53,394 bases of DNA from contig JAFQBB010000045.1 in NCBI GenBank assembly GCA_017416805.1, positions 1-53,394 of the forward strand, in the 5' to 3' direction. The notes beneath the pieces are model-generated. The model made no database searches, was not told the DNA's origin, and saw only the letters and a list, made by a program, of their open reading frames with translations. Positions 35,852 to 44,780 of the stretch are shown here, one piece after another. The translations under genes were made by a program, and so were the position numbers. Position 1 is the stretch's first letter, and each line of letters starts with the position of its first letter. This stretch comes from Bacteroidaceae bacterium. GTDB taxonomy: Bacteria; Bacteroidota; Bacteroidia; Bacteroidales; Bacteroidaceae.

Positions 35852-38329
35852 CTACTCCACCTCCCATTCATAAACTCCAATGGAGAATTTCTCAGGTTGC
35901 TCGATTTCCAATTTGAGAGCTGCAGTATTGACAGGTTCAAACTGTACAGTATTGGCTTCACCCTTCACACAACCATAGGGAGTGAGATGTCTTACAGGAA
36001 CCCACTCTTTATTTTCGTTCATATAGAAAAGACGCCATGCTTCAGGTACACGGCATCCACCCCAAGGAGCATCATCAAACCAATGAACCGTACAGGCTGA
36101 TACCTTTACCCTTTGGGGGAATGTATAACTGATCCATTCAGTTCCACCCTGTTTGGGCCAAGTGTGATAATATGGAACCGAACGGTCATCTGCACCGTTT
36201 GGAGTCAAACCATCCTTGACAGACGAAAGTGCCGAAGTTCGCGTGGAGGCATCAACACGACTTTGCGATGCTGCTGTAGGAGGGAGTCCGGGACGAACAG
36301 CACTAAGGTCGGCAGGAAGCCATACAGACATTTTACCACTGCCACGATGCGCCCAGGCATAATAAGGAATAAGAGTTAGAGTCACCTCTTTAGCCTGCAA
36401 ACGCCCATATTGGTCATAGCTTATAGTCTGTGCACCAGTCTTCAGTTGAGTGATTCCACCAAGAAGATCTTCACGATGCTCCTCCTCAAACTTTGGGTTA
36501 CGGTTAAGCAACAACGTCATAATATCAAAATCGTTATCAGGCCATTCAGCACAATAAACAATAGGCCCACGTTCAACAGCCAGCCGTCCACGATCGGCAG
36601 ATACTTGACGATGAGCTTTCACTATACGCGGTTGCATATCAAACCTCAACTCTACACAATCTCCCTTCTTCCAACGACGACGGATGGTCAGATAACCATC
36701 TTTCTCTACAGTCTGGCCTATAGCTTTCCCATTAACAGTAATGGTATAACCAAGTCGTTTATTGTCAGCATAGGTATAAAGATCAGAAGGTACCACCTCT
36801 CCCTTTATCCACCCGGGGATACGCAATTTCAATGCAAACTCACCACCTGTGACACGATCAAGAGTAATATCAATGGCGCCATTCCACGGATAGTTGGTAT
36901 GTTGCGAGAGTACAACCTTCTTGCCTCCCACCTTCAACGTCGCAGTATTCTTGACAAATAGATTTACATAAATATCGTTATCATTCACTGCATAGACATA
37001 GCCTGGCAGCGAGGGAATAAAGCGACAAATATTTGAAGGACAGCAAGCACAACCAAACCATGCTTGACGCTGGTGCTGCCCCATAGATTCCAAGGGATTA
37101 GGATAGAAAAATCCATCACCTCCAAGTGAAACGCCTGAAATAAGACCGTTATAAAGTGAACGCTCCAACACATCATAATACTTGCTCTCTCCATGCAATA
37201 AGAAAAGGCGGTAATTCATATATACATTACCTATTGCCGCACATGTTTCACAATATGCCGACATATTGGGCAATTCATAACTATTCCCAAAAGCCTCACC
37301 ATTGGACGTCGCACCTATACCACCAGTAATATAGAGTTTCTTGCTTGTGATATTATCCCAAATACGACCGATAGCCCGGATATAGGAGCTATCCCCCGTA
37401 AGGGCTGCCACATCGGCCATTCCACTATACATATAGGCGGCACGTACAGCATGCCCTACTGCCTCATCCTGCTCCACAACAGGTAGATGTGCCTGACTAT
37501 ACTGGTCACGCCGGGACGTATAACCACGCTTATCAAGAAAGAACTTGGCCAATGCCAGATACTTCCTTTCACCTGTCACTGTATAAAGTTTGGCCAATGC
37601 CATTTCTGCTATCTGATGTCCGGGGACATAGACCTGTTTGTCCTCACCTTCACCTATTTCATTATAAATACAATCTGCATAACGAATAGCTATATCAAGA
37701 AAATTGCGTTTGCCAGTAGCCTGATAATGAGCTATAGCTCCCTCAACCATGTGGCCCAAGTTATAAAACTCATGGCTCAACTCTTCTACCTTCACCCAAC
37801 GCTTATCACCTGCCCACTCATGAGGATGGGCAGGATTCTGTGTGCGCGAAGTATAGAGATATCCATCCGGCTCTTGAGCTGATGCCACGATAACAAGCAC
37901 ACTGTCTATATAACGCATCAGTTCCTTGTCGGGATAAGTATGCAACAGATAACTGGCTCCTTCAATGGTCTTATACACATCTGTATCATCGAACGAATAC
38001 CCTTCCACCTTCACACCATCAGCCACCTCTGCATAGGCAGGATTACCTTTCAATGCCGGATTCTTTTCAAGTTCCATCATCTGAGCCGAACGGGTAAAAT
38101 TGGTATATCGGCCGGTTTCTTCACATTTTCTGAAAGCAAGTGGAATAGTCACTTCACGACTTGCTTTGAGACGTTGCCCCCAAAAGTTGTCTGTAATCTT
38201 CACATTGGTGAAAGCTACCGGGTCTATAGGATAACCTTCGCATACAGAAGATTTGGATTGTGCAGAAGCATCCAAAGCCCCCAGTATCAAACAAAAGAAG
38301 AAGGTAATTTGGGTTAGTCCGTTTCTCAT
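35852..38329 (-). CDS. Secreted GH127-family glycoside hydrolase (beta-L-arabinofuranosidase type)
   Basis: 825 residues. Signal peptide ends near residue 24 (LDASAQ). The core is an alpha/alpha barrel beginning DPVAFTNVKITDNFWGQRL. The zinc and catalytic cluster of GH127 is visible: E361 and C363 in YCETCAAIG, and C429-C430 in FGCACCPSN. After the beta domain, a C-terminal module (about 690-825) with YTFPQRVKVSACTVHWFDD looks like an F5/8-type discoidin domain. Known members release beta-L-arabinofuranose from plant or extensin glycans in the periplasm. It lies 88 bp downstream of the M16 protease, with a hairpin between. Confidence 0.9.
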   Translation of the reverse strand: MRNGLTQITFFFCLILGALDASAQSKSSVCEGYPIDPVAFTNVKITDNFWGQRLKASREVTIPLAFRKCEETGRYTNFTRSAQMMELEKNPALKGNPAYAEVADGVKVEGYSFDDTDVYKTIEGASYLLHTYPDKELMRYIDSVLVIVASAQEPDGYLYTSRTQNPAHPHEWAGDKRWVKVEELSHEFYNLGHMVEGAIAHYQATGKRNFLDIAIRYADCIYNEIGEGEDKQVYVPGHQIAEMALAKLYTVTGERKYLALAKFFLDKRGYTSRRDQYSQAHLPVVEQDEAVGHAVRAAYMYSGMADVAALTGDSSYIRAIGRIWDNITSKKLYITGGIGATSNGEAFGNSYELPNMSAYCETCAAIGNVYMNYRLFLLHGESKYYDVLERSLYNGLISGVSLGGDGFFYPNPLESMGQHQRQAWFGCACCPSNICRFIPSLPGYVYAVNDNDIYVNLFVKNTATLKVGGKKVVLSQHTNYPWNGAIDITLDRVTGGEFALKLRIPGWIKGEVVPSDLYTYADNKRLGYTITVNGKAIGQTVEKDGYLTIRRRWKKGDCVELRFDMQPRIVKAHRQVSADRGRLAVERGPIVYCAEWPDNDFDIMTLLLNRNPKFEEEHREDLLGGITQLKTGAQTISYDQYGRLQAKEVTLTLIPYYAWAHRGSGKMSVWLPADLSAVRPGLPPTAASQSRVDASTRTSALSSVKDGLTPNGADDRSVPYYHTWPKQGGTEWISYTFPQRVKVSACTVHWFDDAPWGGCRVPEAWRLFYMNENKEWVPVRHLTPYGCVKGEANTVQFEPVNTAALKLEIEQPEKFSIGVYEWEVE

Positions 38330-38344
38330 AATAGCAGTTTAAAG

Positions 38345-38404
38345 AAAGAAAGTATGTCATAATTCAACTTTTAGGCACAAAATTGAATCCGACACACTTT
38401 CTTT
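38345..38404 (-). repeat. Hairpin between the M16 protease and GH127 genes
   Basis: Arms AAAGAAAGTATGTC and GACACACTTTCTTT pair with few mismatches, and inner ATTCAA/TTGAAT pair again. On the minus strand a T-rich run follows, so it may terminate the M16 transcript. Confidence 0.5.
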
Positions 38405-38417
38405 GAATCAGTTTTAA

Positions 38418-41237
38418 TTAGTTGTTCTTTCCGTTAATGCTTACTTCAATGCAGTTTCCTTGCTTAACGAGTTTCTTCACGAATTTCTGGATTTCCTTGC
38501 CGGTAATATCGTTCACCATCTGTTCGTATCCCTTAACTCCATCAATACCATGCCAATAATATTCCTTCAATTGGCTTATCCAATATCCGTTCTCTTTTTG
38601 GTTCTCCTGATACTTTTTCAGCATGAATTCCTTCACGCGGGCCAATTGTTCGGGATTAGGTCCATTCTTGATGAAATCATCCAATCCTTGTTTGACTACC
38701 TCAATCATACGGGCACGTCGTTCAGGGTCGGTATCAAAAACAATCTGCAAACGCACTTCCTCTTGAGGATAATGATTAATGCCTCCACTTACTCCAACAC
38801 CATAAGTTCCTCCTTCCTTTTCGCGCACACTTTCTGTATAGACCATGTCCATCACTTGAGCGAACATACTCATTATCATCTTTCCACGCGCATCATACTT
38901 TCCTTTACCTGTATAGAGCAAGAATACTGTACTTTTGGGCAATTCCATCGTACGCTCAAAGTTATTTGCATATTTACCCTTACGAATTGTCGGGTTAATC
39001 TTTGCATCAAACTTTTCTACACCTTCTTTAACAGGCAACGCACCCAAATATTGTTCAAACAAGGGTACTGCAGTAGCTTCATCAATATTACCTACAAACA
39101 TAAAAGTAAAATCATCACCATCCGCAAAGCGTTCGCCATACATCTCCATCGTACGAGCATAATCTATCTGATCGACCATTTCTTTGGTAAACTTGATAGC
39201 ACGCGGATGATTATTGTAAAGGGCCACGGTCAGTGTATCCTGGAATGCCGTCATAGGATCCAATTCCTGATTCTGCAAAGATGCCTTGGCACGATTCTTA
39301 TAGGATTCAAAAGCCGCATCATCCATACGGGGAGCCGTAAACATCAAATATGCTATTTGAAGCAGCGTCTCCAGATCTTTAGGTGAGCAACTACCTTTCA
39401 AGCCCTCTTCCAACGAACTTACATAAGGAGTGATCTCCAAATATTTTCCAGCCAACACTTTCATCAGGTCGGTAGTATTGAAATTGCCAAGTCCTCCCAA
39501 TTCGCACACTTCATTCAGCACCTCAATGTTAATAATATCTTCTGTAGGAAGCAAACTATTACCTCCTGCACTGAAAGCATTCATTCGTATTTCATCCATC
39601 TTGTGAGTTGTAGGCTTCACCACAACCTTTACACCATTGCTCAATGTATAGATTTTAGAGTCATATATTCCCTCCTCAGTCTTTACCACTTTACCGGGTT
39701 GAGGCAGTTCACTGATAAGCGGTTCATTCGAAACCTTATCCACATAAGGAGCAATATCCTCAGCCTTCACTTGAGCCACAATCTCCAAAAGATGTTCTTT
39801 TGCAGGATAAGCCGCACCCTCTTTTTCGGGTGCATACATGGTGATGACAAGATTGCTGTCGCTCATCATGCCTTGCAACAACTGGTTGATAGCAGCAACA
39901 GGCACCTGAGAAGCTATCATGTTCATAATGCCATACTCCGCTTCAATTCCCGGCATAGGTTCGTTGTCAATGAAATGACGCACATACTCTTCGGCATAAT
40001 CTGTATTCTTTGTCTTTTCACGCTCGTTGTATGCATTCTCGTAACTACGCAAATAGTTTGCTTTCGCACGAGCATATTCACCCTCTGTAAACCCATAACG
40101 GCGAGCACGTTCTATTTCACGCACCAGACTGCTCAATGCTGTATCAATACCGTCCTCCTTGCAGATTGCATATCCACTGAGTGCATCCTTGGTCTTGGCT
40201 ATAAAGAAATTTCCATCATAAGCCCCAGCTTGCATGAAGGGGGGATTGGCACTTTGCTCTATTATTTCACTGAAACGGTCACCAAACATCTGGGAAATCA
40301 TGCTCTTGGCATAAAGCAGCACCATGTAGTTTATATCACTTTTAGCCTCATCAGGTACAGCATCGTGTTTGTGTATATATTCCACCATCACGTAGGGCTG
40401 TTCCTTGTCAGTGGCAATAGCCACGATGGGTTCCTTGTTGTCGTGTACGGGATAATAAACACGCTCTGCAGCATTGGCCGGCATTTCTATATCTGAGAAA
40501 ATAGCTTTGATTTTGGCCTCCATCTGATCGGCATCAAAGTCTCCTACCACTATAATTCCCTGTTGGTCCGGACGATACCATTTTTCGTAATAGTCACGCA
40601 GGTCTTTATAAGGGAAGTTGTCAACAACTTCCATTGTACCGATAGGCAGACGATAGGCATATTGGCTGTTTGGATAGATTACGGGCAACACTTTTTCATA
40701 GATACGCATCCTAGCATCCATGCGGGTACGCCATTCTTCGTGGATAACACCGCGTTCCTTATCTATCTCTTCTTCACCTAAAGTAAGACCATCACTCCAG
40801 TCACGCAATATCCACAGACAAGAATCCACGGCCTCAGGCACTTTCTTGATAGGCACATTGTTGATATTATAGACCGTTTCATCCATTGCTGTATAAGCAT
40901 TCAGGTTGACACCGAACTTCACACCGATGTTTTCCAGATATTCGCGCAAGCGGTTATTAGGAAAATGCTTGGTTCCATTAAAACACATGTGTTCCAGGAA
41001 GTGCGCCAATCCGCGCTGTGACTCCTCTTCAAGGATTGAGCCCACTTTTTGTGCAATATAAAAATCGGCTTGTCCTTCAGGCAACGCATTCTGGCGGATG
41101 TAGTAAGTCAGTCCGTTTTCCAATTTGCCTATACGGACTTTAGGGTCAGTTGGTACTGTCTGCGTCTGTTGGGCAAACAGGATAGCTGTACAGCACATAA
41201 ACATTGCCGTCAGCAGGGTTTTCATTCTCTTGTTCAT
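38418..41237 (-). CDS. M16 family zinc metallopeptidase, two-domain
   Basis: 939 residues. Signal peptide ends AILFAQ. The inverted zinc motif HFLEH (H79, E82, H83) sits in the first M16 domain, with the distant Glu in the following helical segment. Residues about 510-939 form a second M16 unit (YDSKIYTLSNGVKVVVKPT) without HxxEH, as in heterodimer-like fused forms. It most likely degrades or processes peptides in the periplasm. It lies 20 bp downstream of the CPBP protease gene, so they are cotranscribed. Of the two ATGs at the start (residues 1 and 5), either gives the same signal peptide. Confidence 0.92.
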   Translation of the reverse strand: MNKRMKTLLTAMFMCCTAILFAQQTQTVPTDPKVRIGKLENGLTYYIRQNALPEGQADFYIAQKVGSILEEESQRGLAHFLEHMCFNGTKHFPNNRLREYLENIGVKFGVNLNAYTAMDETVYNINNVPIKKVPEAVDSCLWILRDWSDGLTLGEEEIDKERGVIHEEWRTRMDARMRIYEKVLPVIYPNSQYAYRLPIGTMEVVDNFPYKDLRDYYEKWYRPDQQGIIVVGDFDADQMEAKIKAIFSDIEMPANAAERVYYPVHDNKEPIVAIATDKEQPYVMVEYIHKHDAVPDEAKSDINYMVLLYAKSMISQMFGDRFSEIIEQSANPPFMQAGAYDGNFFIAKTKDALSGYAICKEDGIDTALSSLVREIERARRYGFTEGEYARAKANYLRSYENAYNEREKTKNTDYAEEYVRHFIDNEPMPGIEAEYGIMNMIASQVPVAAINQLLQGMMSDSNLVITMYAPEKEGAAYPAKEHLLEIVAQVKAEDIAPYVDKVSNEPLISELPQPGKVVKTEEGIYDSKIYTLSNGVKVVVKPTTHKMDEIRMNAFSAGGNSLLPTEDIINIEVLNEVCELGGLGNFNTTDLMKVLAGKYLEITPYVSSLEEGLKGSCSPKDLETLLQIAYLMFTAPRMDDAAFESYKNRAKASLQNQELDPMTAFQDTLTVALYNNHPRAIKFTKEMVDQIDYARTMEMYGERFADGDDFTFMFVGNIDEATAVPLFEQYLGALPVKEGVEKFDAKINPTIRKGKYANNFERTMELPKSTVFLLYTGKGKYDARGKMIMSMFAQVMDMVYTESVREKEGGTYGVGVSGGINHYPQEEVRLQIVFDTDPERRARMIEVVKQGLDDFIKNGPNPEQLARVKEFMLKKYQENQKENGYWISQLKEYYWHGIDGVKGYEQMVNDITGKEIQKFVKKLVKQGNCIEVSINGKNN

Positions 41238-41257
41238 TTTCTATTCGTTATTAATGA

Positions 41258-42028
41258 TTATTCTATATCTTTTATTCCTTTCTTTCTTATATTGTACTGC
41301 AAGAACATTCCCAATAGGATAGTCAAGAGCAGCCCAATAACAGCCAATGCCACTAACACCGGTACAGAAAGTTCTTCCATAGTGCCGATAGGCTTTTCAC
41401 CATTCCCAGAGATATACAGTTCCATCACGCCTGTCGCATTATTGAGGATATGCCCCACAACAACCGGAACCAGACTACCGGTACGCCATGCAATCCAACC
41501 TAATACAAGTCCCATCAAGAATGCAAAAAGCACTTGGACTGGGTTTACATGAACAATGCCGAACAAAAGGGCCGAAACCAAAATTACCATTCTTGGCGAA
41601 AGGCCCCGTTCCTGCAGATGACGCATAATTGCTCCCCGAAAAACAAGTTCCTCTACAAATGGAGCCACCAAAGCCACCGACAATACTCCGGTCACAGTCT
41701 GACTCAATGCTATAAAATGCTCTTCAAGCAAATCCGGTAGTCCCACGAGTTCACTCAACGCATTAAAACAGAGCATGGCACTCAATATACATCCGACACT
41801 AACCAATAAAGTCGGCAAACTGACAGGAGCAAGTGCTTGACGCAGATTTACATACCTGAAAGCTATGAGATGAATTATCATGACCACGCCCGACAGCAAC
41901 AATGACCATCCTAACTGTACCCCCAAACCAAGAGGACACACTAAAGATATTCCGGTCATCACCGCTCCTGCCAAAAGCTGATAACCAAAATAGAGAAGTA
42001 TCAACTTAACTATTTGCATCATGTTCAA
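41258..42028 (-). CDS. CPBP family intramembrane glutamic endopeptidase
   Basis: 256 residues with about eight membrane helices. The hallmark EELVFRG (E126, E127, R131) and the later GIVHVNPVQ and VVGHILNNATG motifs supply the CPBP/ABI active-site residues. Members resemble Rce1 prenyl endopeptidases but in bacteria act on unknown membrane substrates or protect against bacteriocins. It is the first gene before the M16 protease. The C-terminus is a short basic tail after the last helix. Confidence 0.9.
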   Translation of the reverse strand: MNMMQIVKLILLYFGYQLLAGAVMTGISLVCPLGLGVQLGWSLLLSGVVMIIHLIAFRYVNLRQALAPVSLPTLLVSVGCILSAMLCFNALSELVGLPDLLEEHFIALSQTVTGVLSVALVAPFVEELVFRGAIMRHLQERGLSPRMVILVSALLFGIVHVNPVQVLFAFLMGLVLGWIAWRTGSLVPVVVGHILNNATGVMELYISGNGEKPIGTMEELSVPVLVALAVIGLLLTILLGMFLQYNIRKKGIKDIE

Positions 42029-42172
42029 GAACTCCCAATATCATTTATCAAGTATGGCAGGATGTCATATTTCTGCCTCACAATAAAGGAACAGAGCCAT
42101 ATACCCTTCTACCAATGTGCAAAAATATAAATAATATCTGGAGAAGAGAAAGAACACCCCTATATTCTAATT

Positions 42173-44596
42173 TTATTTAACCGTTATCTCATATTCTCTG
42201 CCAACTTGAGTTTTGAATGTCGTCAGGTAGTAGTCACCCTCACGAACAGTTTTGGTACGTGCACCTTTTACTTTTACAGGTACACGCGTGCGCAAAGTAC
42301 ATGGCTCACCAGCTTCCGATGCAATGGTAGCTGAAGTCAGTATGCCGTTCTTCCATGCCATATCCACCTTGAAAGCTCCACGTGCACAGAGGCCACTGAT
42401 GCTTCCTTCGTTCCATTCATCAGGCAAGGCAGGCAACAAGTGCAGTTCTCCGAATTGGCTTTGCAAAAGCATTTCACCCAATCCGGCAATACTTCCGAAG
42501 TTACCGTCAATCTGGAAAGGGGGATGAGTATCGAAGAGGTTGGGCAGGGTTGAGTGGGTCAACAGTTCGCGGTAGAGTTTGTGTGCCCGGTCACCGTCAA
42601 GCATACGCGCCCAGAAGTTTATTTTCCATGCTTTGCTCCACCCGGTTCCACCGTCGCCACGGGTGTCTAATGTCTTGCGGCAGGCCGCGGCCATTTCGGG
42701 TTCTGTCAGCGGATTGATTTGCCGCCCCGGATGCAGGGCAAAGAGGTGCGACACATGTCGGTGTTGCGGGTCCTCATCTTCCCAATCCTTGTACCACTCG
42801 ATGAGGTTGCCCTTTTTACCTATGCGCAAAGGGTGCAGACGGTCACGGATGTCTCTCCATCGGGCTATCTGCTCTTCCGTTTCACCCACAATAGGAGCCA
42901 CTTCAATCAGGTTGTTCAGCAGGTCCCAAATAATTTCCAAGTCCATGGCCGAACCGATGGTGACCACCCCCTTTTGGCCCTGTTCGTCGATGAACACATT
43001 CTCAGGCGATGTCGAGGGAGCGGTGATGTAGTAACCATCCTTCTCCACCAGCCAGTCTTCACAGAATTCGGCAGCCCCCTTCATCAGCGGATAGGCAATA
43101 TTCGTGAGGTACTCCTTATCCATAGTGAAGCGGTAGTGCTCGTAAATGTGTTGGCTGAGCCACGGTGAGCCGAGCGCCCAGTTAGCCCACTTGGGGTCTC
43201 CCTTTTGCCACCCCACAGGATTGACGTGTGCCCAAATGTCGGAGTTATGATGGGCAGCCCATCCGTCCATGCGGTAAAAGTTGCGGGCAATGTCGCGCCC
43301 CGTCACTGCCATGTTCTGTATCTGGTGAATCAGCGGTTCGGTCAGTTCACCCAACCCCAAGGGTTCTGCCGGCCAGTAGTTCATTTGCAGGTTGATGTTT
43401 ACCGTATAGTTGCTTCCCCACGATGGGCGTTGTCGATTGTTCCAGATACCCTGCAGGTTCATAGCAATGCCTCCCGGGCGCGAAGCCGAGATGAGCAGGT
43501 AGCGCCCAAACTGGAAATAGAGAGTTTCCAACCCCAAATCCTTAGCCCCCTTCTTGTAGGCCTCCAGACGCTTGTCGGTAGGAGTCTGTGACTTGTCACT
43601 TGTAGCTTGTCGCTCATCACTCGTAGCCAATTCCAGCTTCACCCGATTAAAATAGTTCTGATAATCAGCTATATGTTCTTTCTTCAACGTTTCATAGTCC
43701 TTTTGCAGAGCATCGGCAAGATAGTTGGTGGCCAACAGGTTTTCATTTCGCCCTTCACGATCGGGACATTTGTCAAAACCGTTGTAACTGGTGGCTGCTG
43801 AAATGTAGAGCACCGCTTCGGTAGCTTTGCTGATCTGCAGACCGGGATTGGTGGTCACCGTGCCATCAGTCACCACCGCCTTCACACGATACTGGTAACG
43901 CATACCACCGGCATTCTCCTTATTCTTCCACTCCAGTTTCCAAGCACGGTCGCTATCCACACGGCGGGGAAGTTGTCCGCTCACCACAAACTCATCTGCC
44001 CCGACACTGCGCACCATACAGTTTTCGAATGCTGCCGTTCCACCAATGCTGTAGTTCAGCATTTTGGGAGCCGAGGCGGACAGTTTGACCACGATGACTT
44101 GTGCCAGAGCCGACACAAAGATTTCGCGCTTGTACTCCACCGTATCCACACGGAAACATACCGTAGCTACAGCGGTCTGCAGGTCAAGGTCGCGTACATA
44201 GTCCGTTGCTTCACCTTTGAATGTCTGTTGGATATGCAGGTCTCCCATCGGCACGAACGACTGGCTGTTCGGTCCCTGTATGTTGCGCAACAGTTTCTGT
44301 GCCTCGCCCCACTTTTCTTGGAATAGCAAGTCGCGTACTCCTGGCAAGTATTCAGGTGCATCGGGTGTAGGGTTCGTGTCCGTAGGTCCCCCACCCCACA
44401 TAGTCTCTTCGTTCAGATTGAGCACCTCATCGCGGATGCCGCCATAGACCATCACGCCCAATCGCCCGTTTCCTAAAGGAAGCGCCTCTTCAAACCGGTT
44501 TGCCGGACGGTCGTACCACATACGCATAGGGTTCTCCTCGGCCTGTATTGTACACAGACTTATGCATGCCAAAATGGATAGAATGATTCTTTTCAT
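42173..44596 (-). CDS. Secreted GH95-family alpha-L-fucosidase/galactosidase
   Basis: 807 residues from the ATG at 44596. This start places the signal peptide [19 protein letters not shown] first; an earlier ATG at 44632 would add 12 Thr/His-rich residues. The N-terminal domain begins [22 protein letters not shown] with [10 protein letters not shown], the GH95 opening. The (alpha/alpha)6 barrel carries [15 protein letters not shown] and the catalytic-region text TSPENVF, and [20 protein letters not shown] near residue 715 is conserved. Members act on terminal alpha-1,2-L-fucose or on L-galactose of xyloglucan-like glycans; I cannot decide which here. It diverges from the 910-residue gene at 44781. 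Confidence 0.93.
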   Translation of the reverse strand: MKRIILSILACISLCTIQAEENPMRMWYDRPANRFEEALPLGNGRLGVMVYGGIRDEVLNLNEETMWGGGPTDTNPTPDAPEYLPGVRDLLFQEKWGEAQKLLRNIQGPNSQSFVPMGDLHIQQTFKGEATDYVRDLDLQTAVATVCFRVDTVEYKREIFVSALAQVIVVKLSASAPKMLNYSIGGTAAFENCMVRSVGADEFVVSGQLPRRVDSDRAWKLEWKNKENAGGMRYQYRVKAVVTDGTVTTNPGLQISKATEAVLYISAATSYNGFDKCPDREGRNENLLATNYLADALQKDYETLKKEHIADYQNYFNRVKLELATSDERQATSDKSQTPTDKRLEAYKKGAKDLGLETLYFQFGRYLLISASRPGGIAMNLQGIWNNRQRPSWGSNYTVNINLQMNYWPAEPLGLGELTEPLIHQIQNMAVTGRDIARNFYRMDGWAAHHNSDIWAHVNPVGWQKGDPKWANWALGSPWLSQHIYEHYRFTMDKEYLTNIAYPLMKGAAEFCEDWLVEKDGYYITAPSTSPENVFIDEQGQKGVVTIGSAMDLEIIWDLLNNLIEVAPIVGETEEQIARWRDIRDRLHPLRIGKKGNLIEWYKDWEDEDPQHRHVSHLFALHPGRQINPLTEPEMAAACRKTLDTRGDGGTGWSKAWKINFWARMLDGDRAHKLYRELLTHSTLPNLFDTHPPFQIDGNFGSIAGLGEMLLQSQFGELHLLPALPDEWNEGSISGLCARGAFKVDMAWKNGILTSATIASEAGEPCTLRTRVPVKVKGARTKTVREGDYYLTTFKTQVGREYEITVK

Positions 44597-44629
44597 GGTC
44601 ATTGTGTTTGTATGAGTTGTTGTTTTGTG

Positions 44630-44637
44630 CAAAGATA
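44630..44637 (-). promoter_or_regulatory. -7 box for GH95
   Basis: Minus strand TATCTTTG, 33 bp before the start at 44596; -33 not clear. Confidence 0.45.
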
Positions 44638-44729
44638 CAACATTTGCCTTATCCTCATTGTCTTTTTGTCCTATTTTATACGAAGTTTCCTCTTTATCCC
44701 ATTCTATTCCACAATTTTAATATTTCCTT

Positions 44730-44760
44730 TTTGTTTTTCAGCATAATTATCGTACATTTG
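44730..44760 (+). promoter_or_regulatory. Promoter for the 910-residue glycosidase-like gene
   Basis: TTTG at 44730-44733, 19 bp, TACATTTG at 44753-44760; start codon only 20 bp downstream. Confidence 0.6.
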
Positions 44761-44780
44761 CCGAATAATATTCGAAGTTT

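Noticed and set aside
38460-40496. Two plus-strand frames of about 300 codons opposite the M16 gene
   Set aside because: Antisense shadows; the M16 frame has a signal peptide and HFLEH motif.
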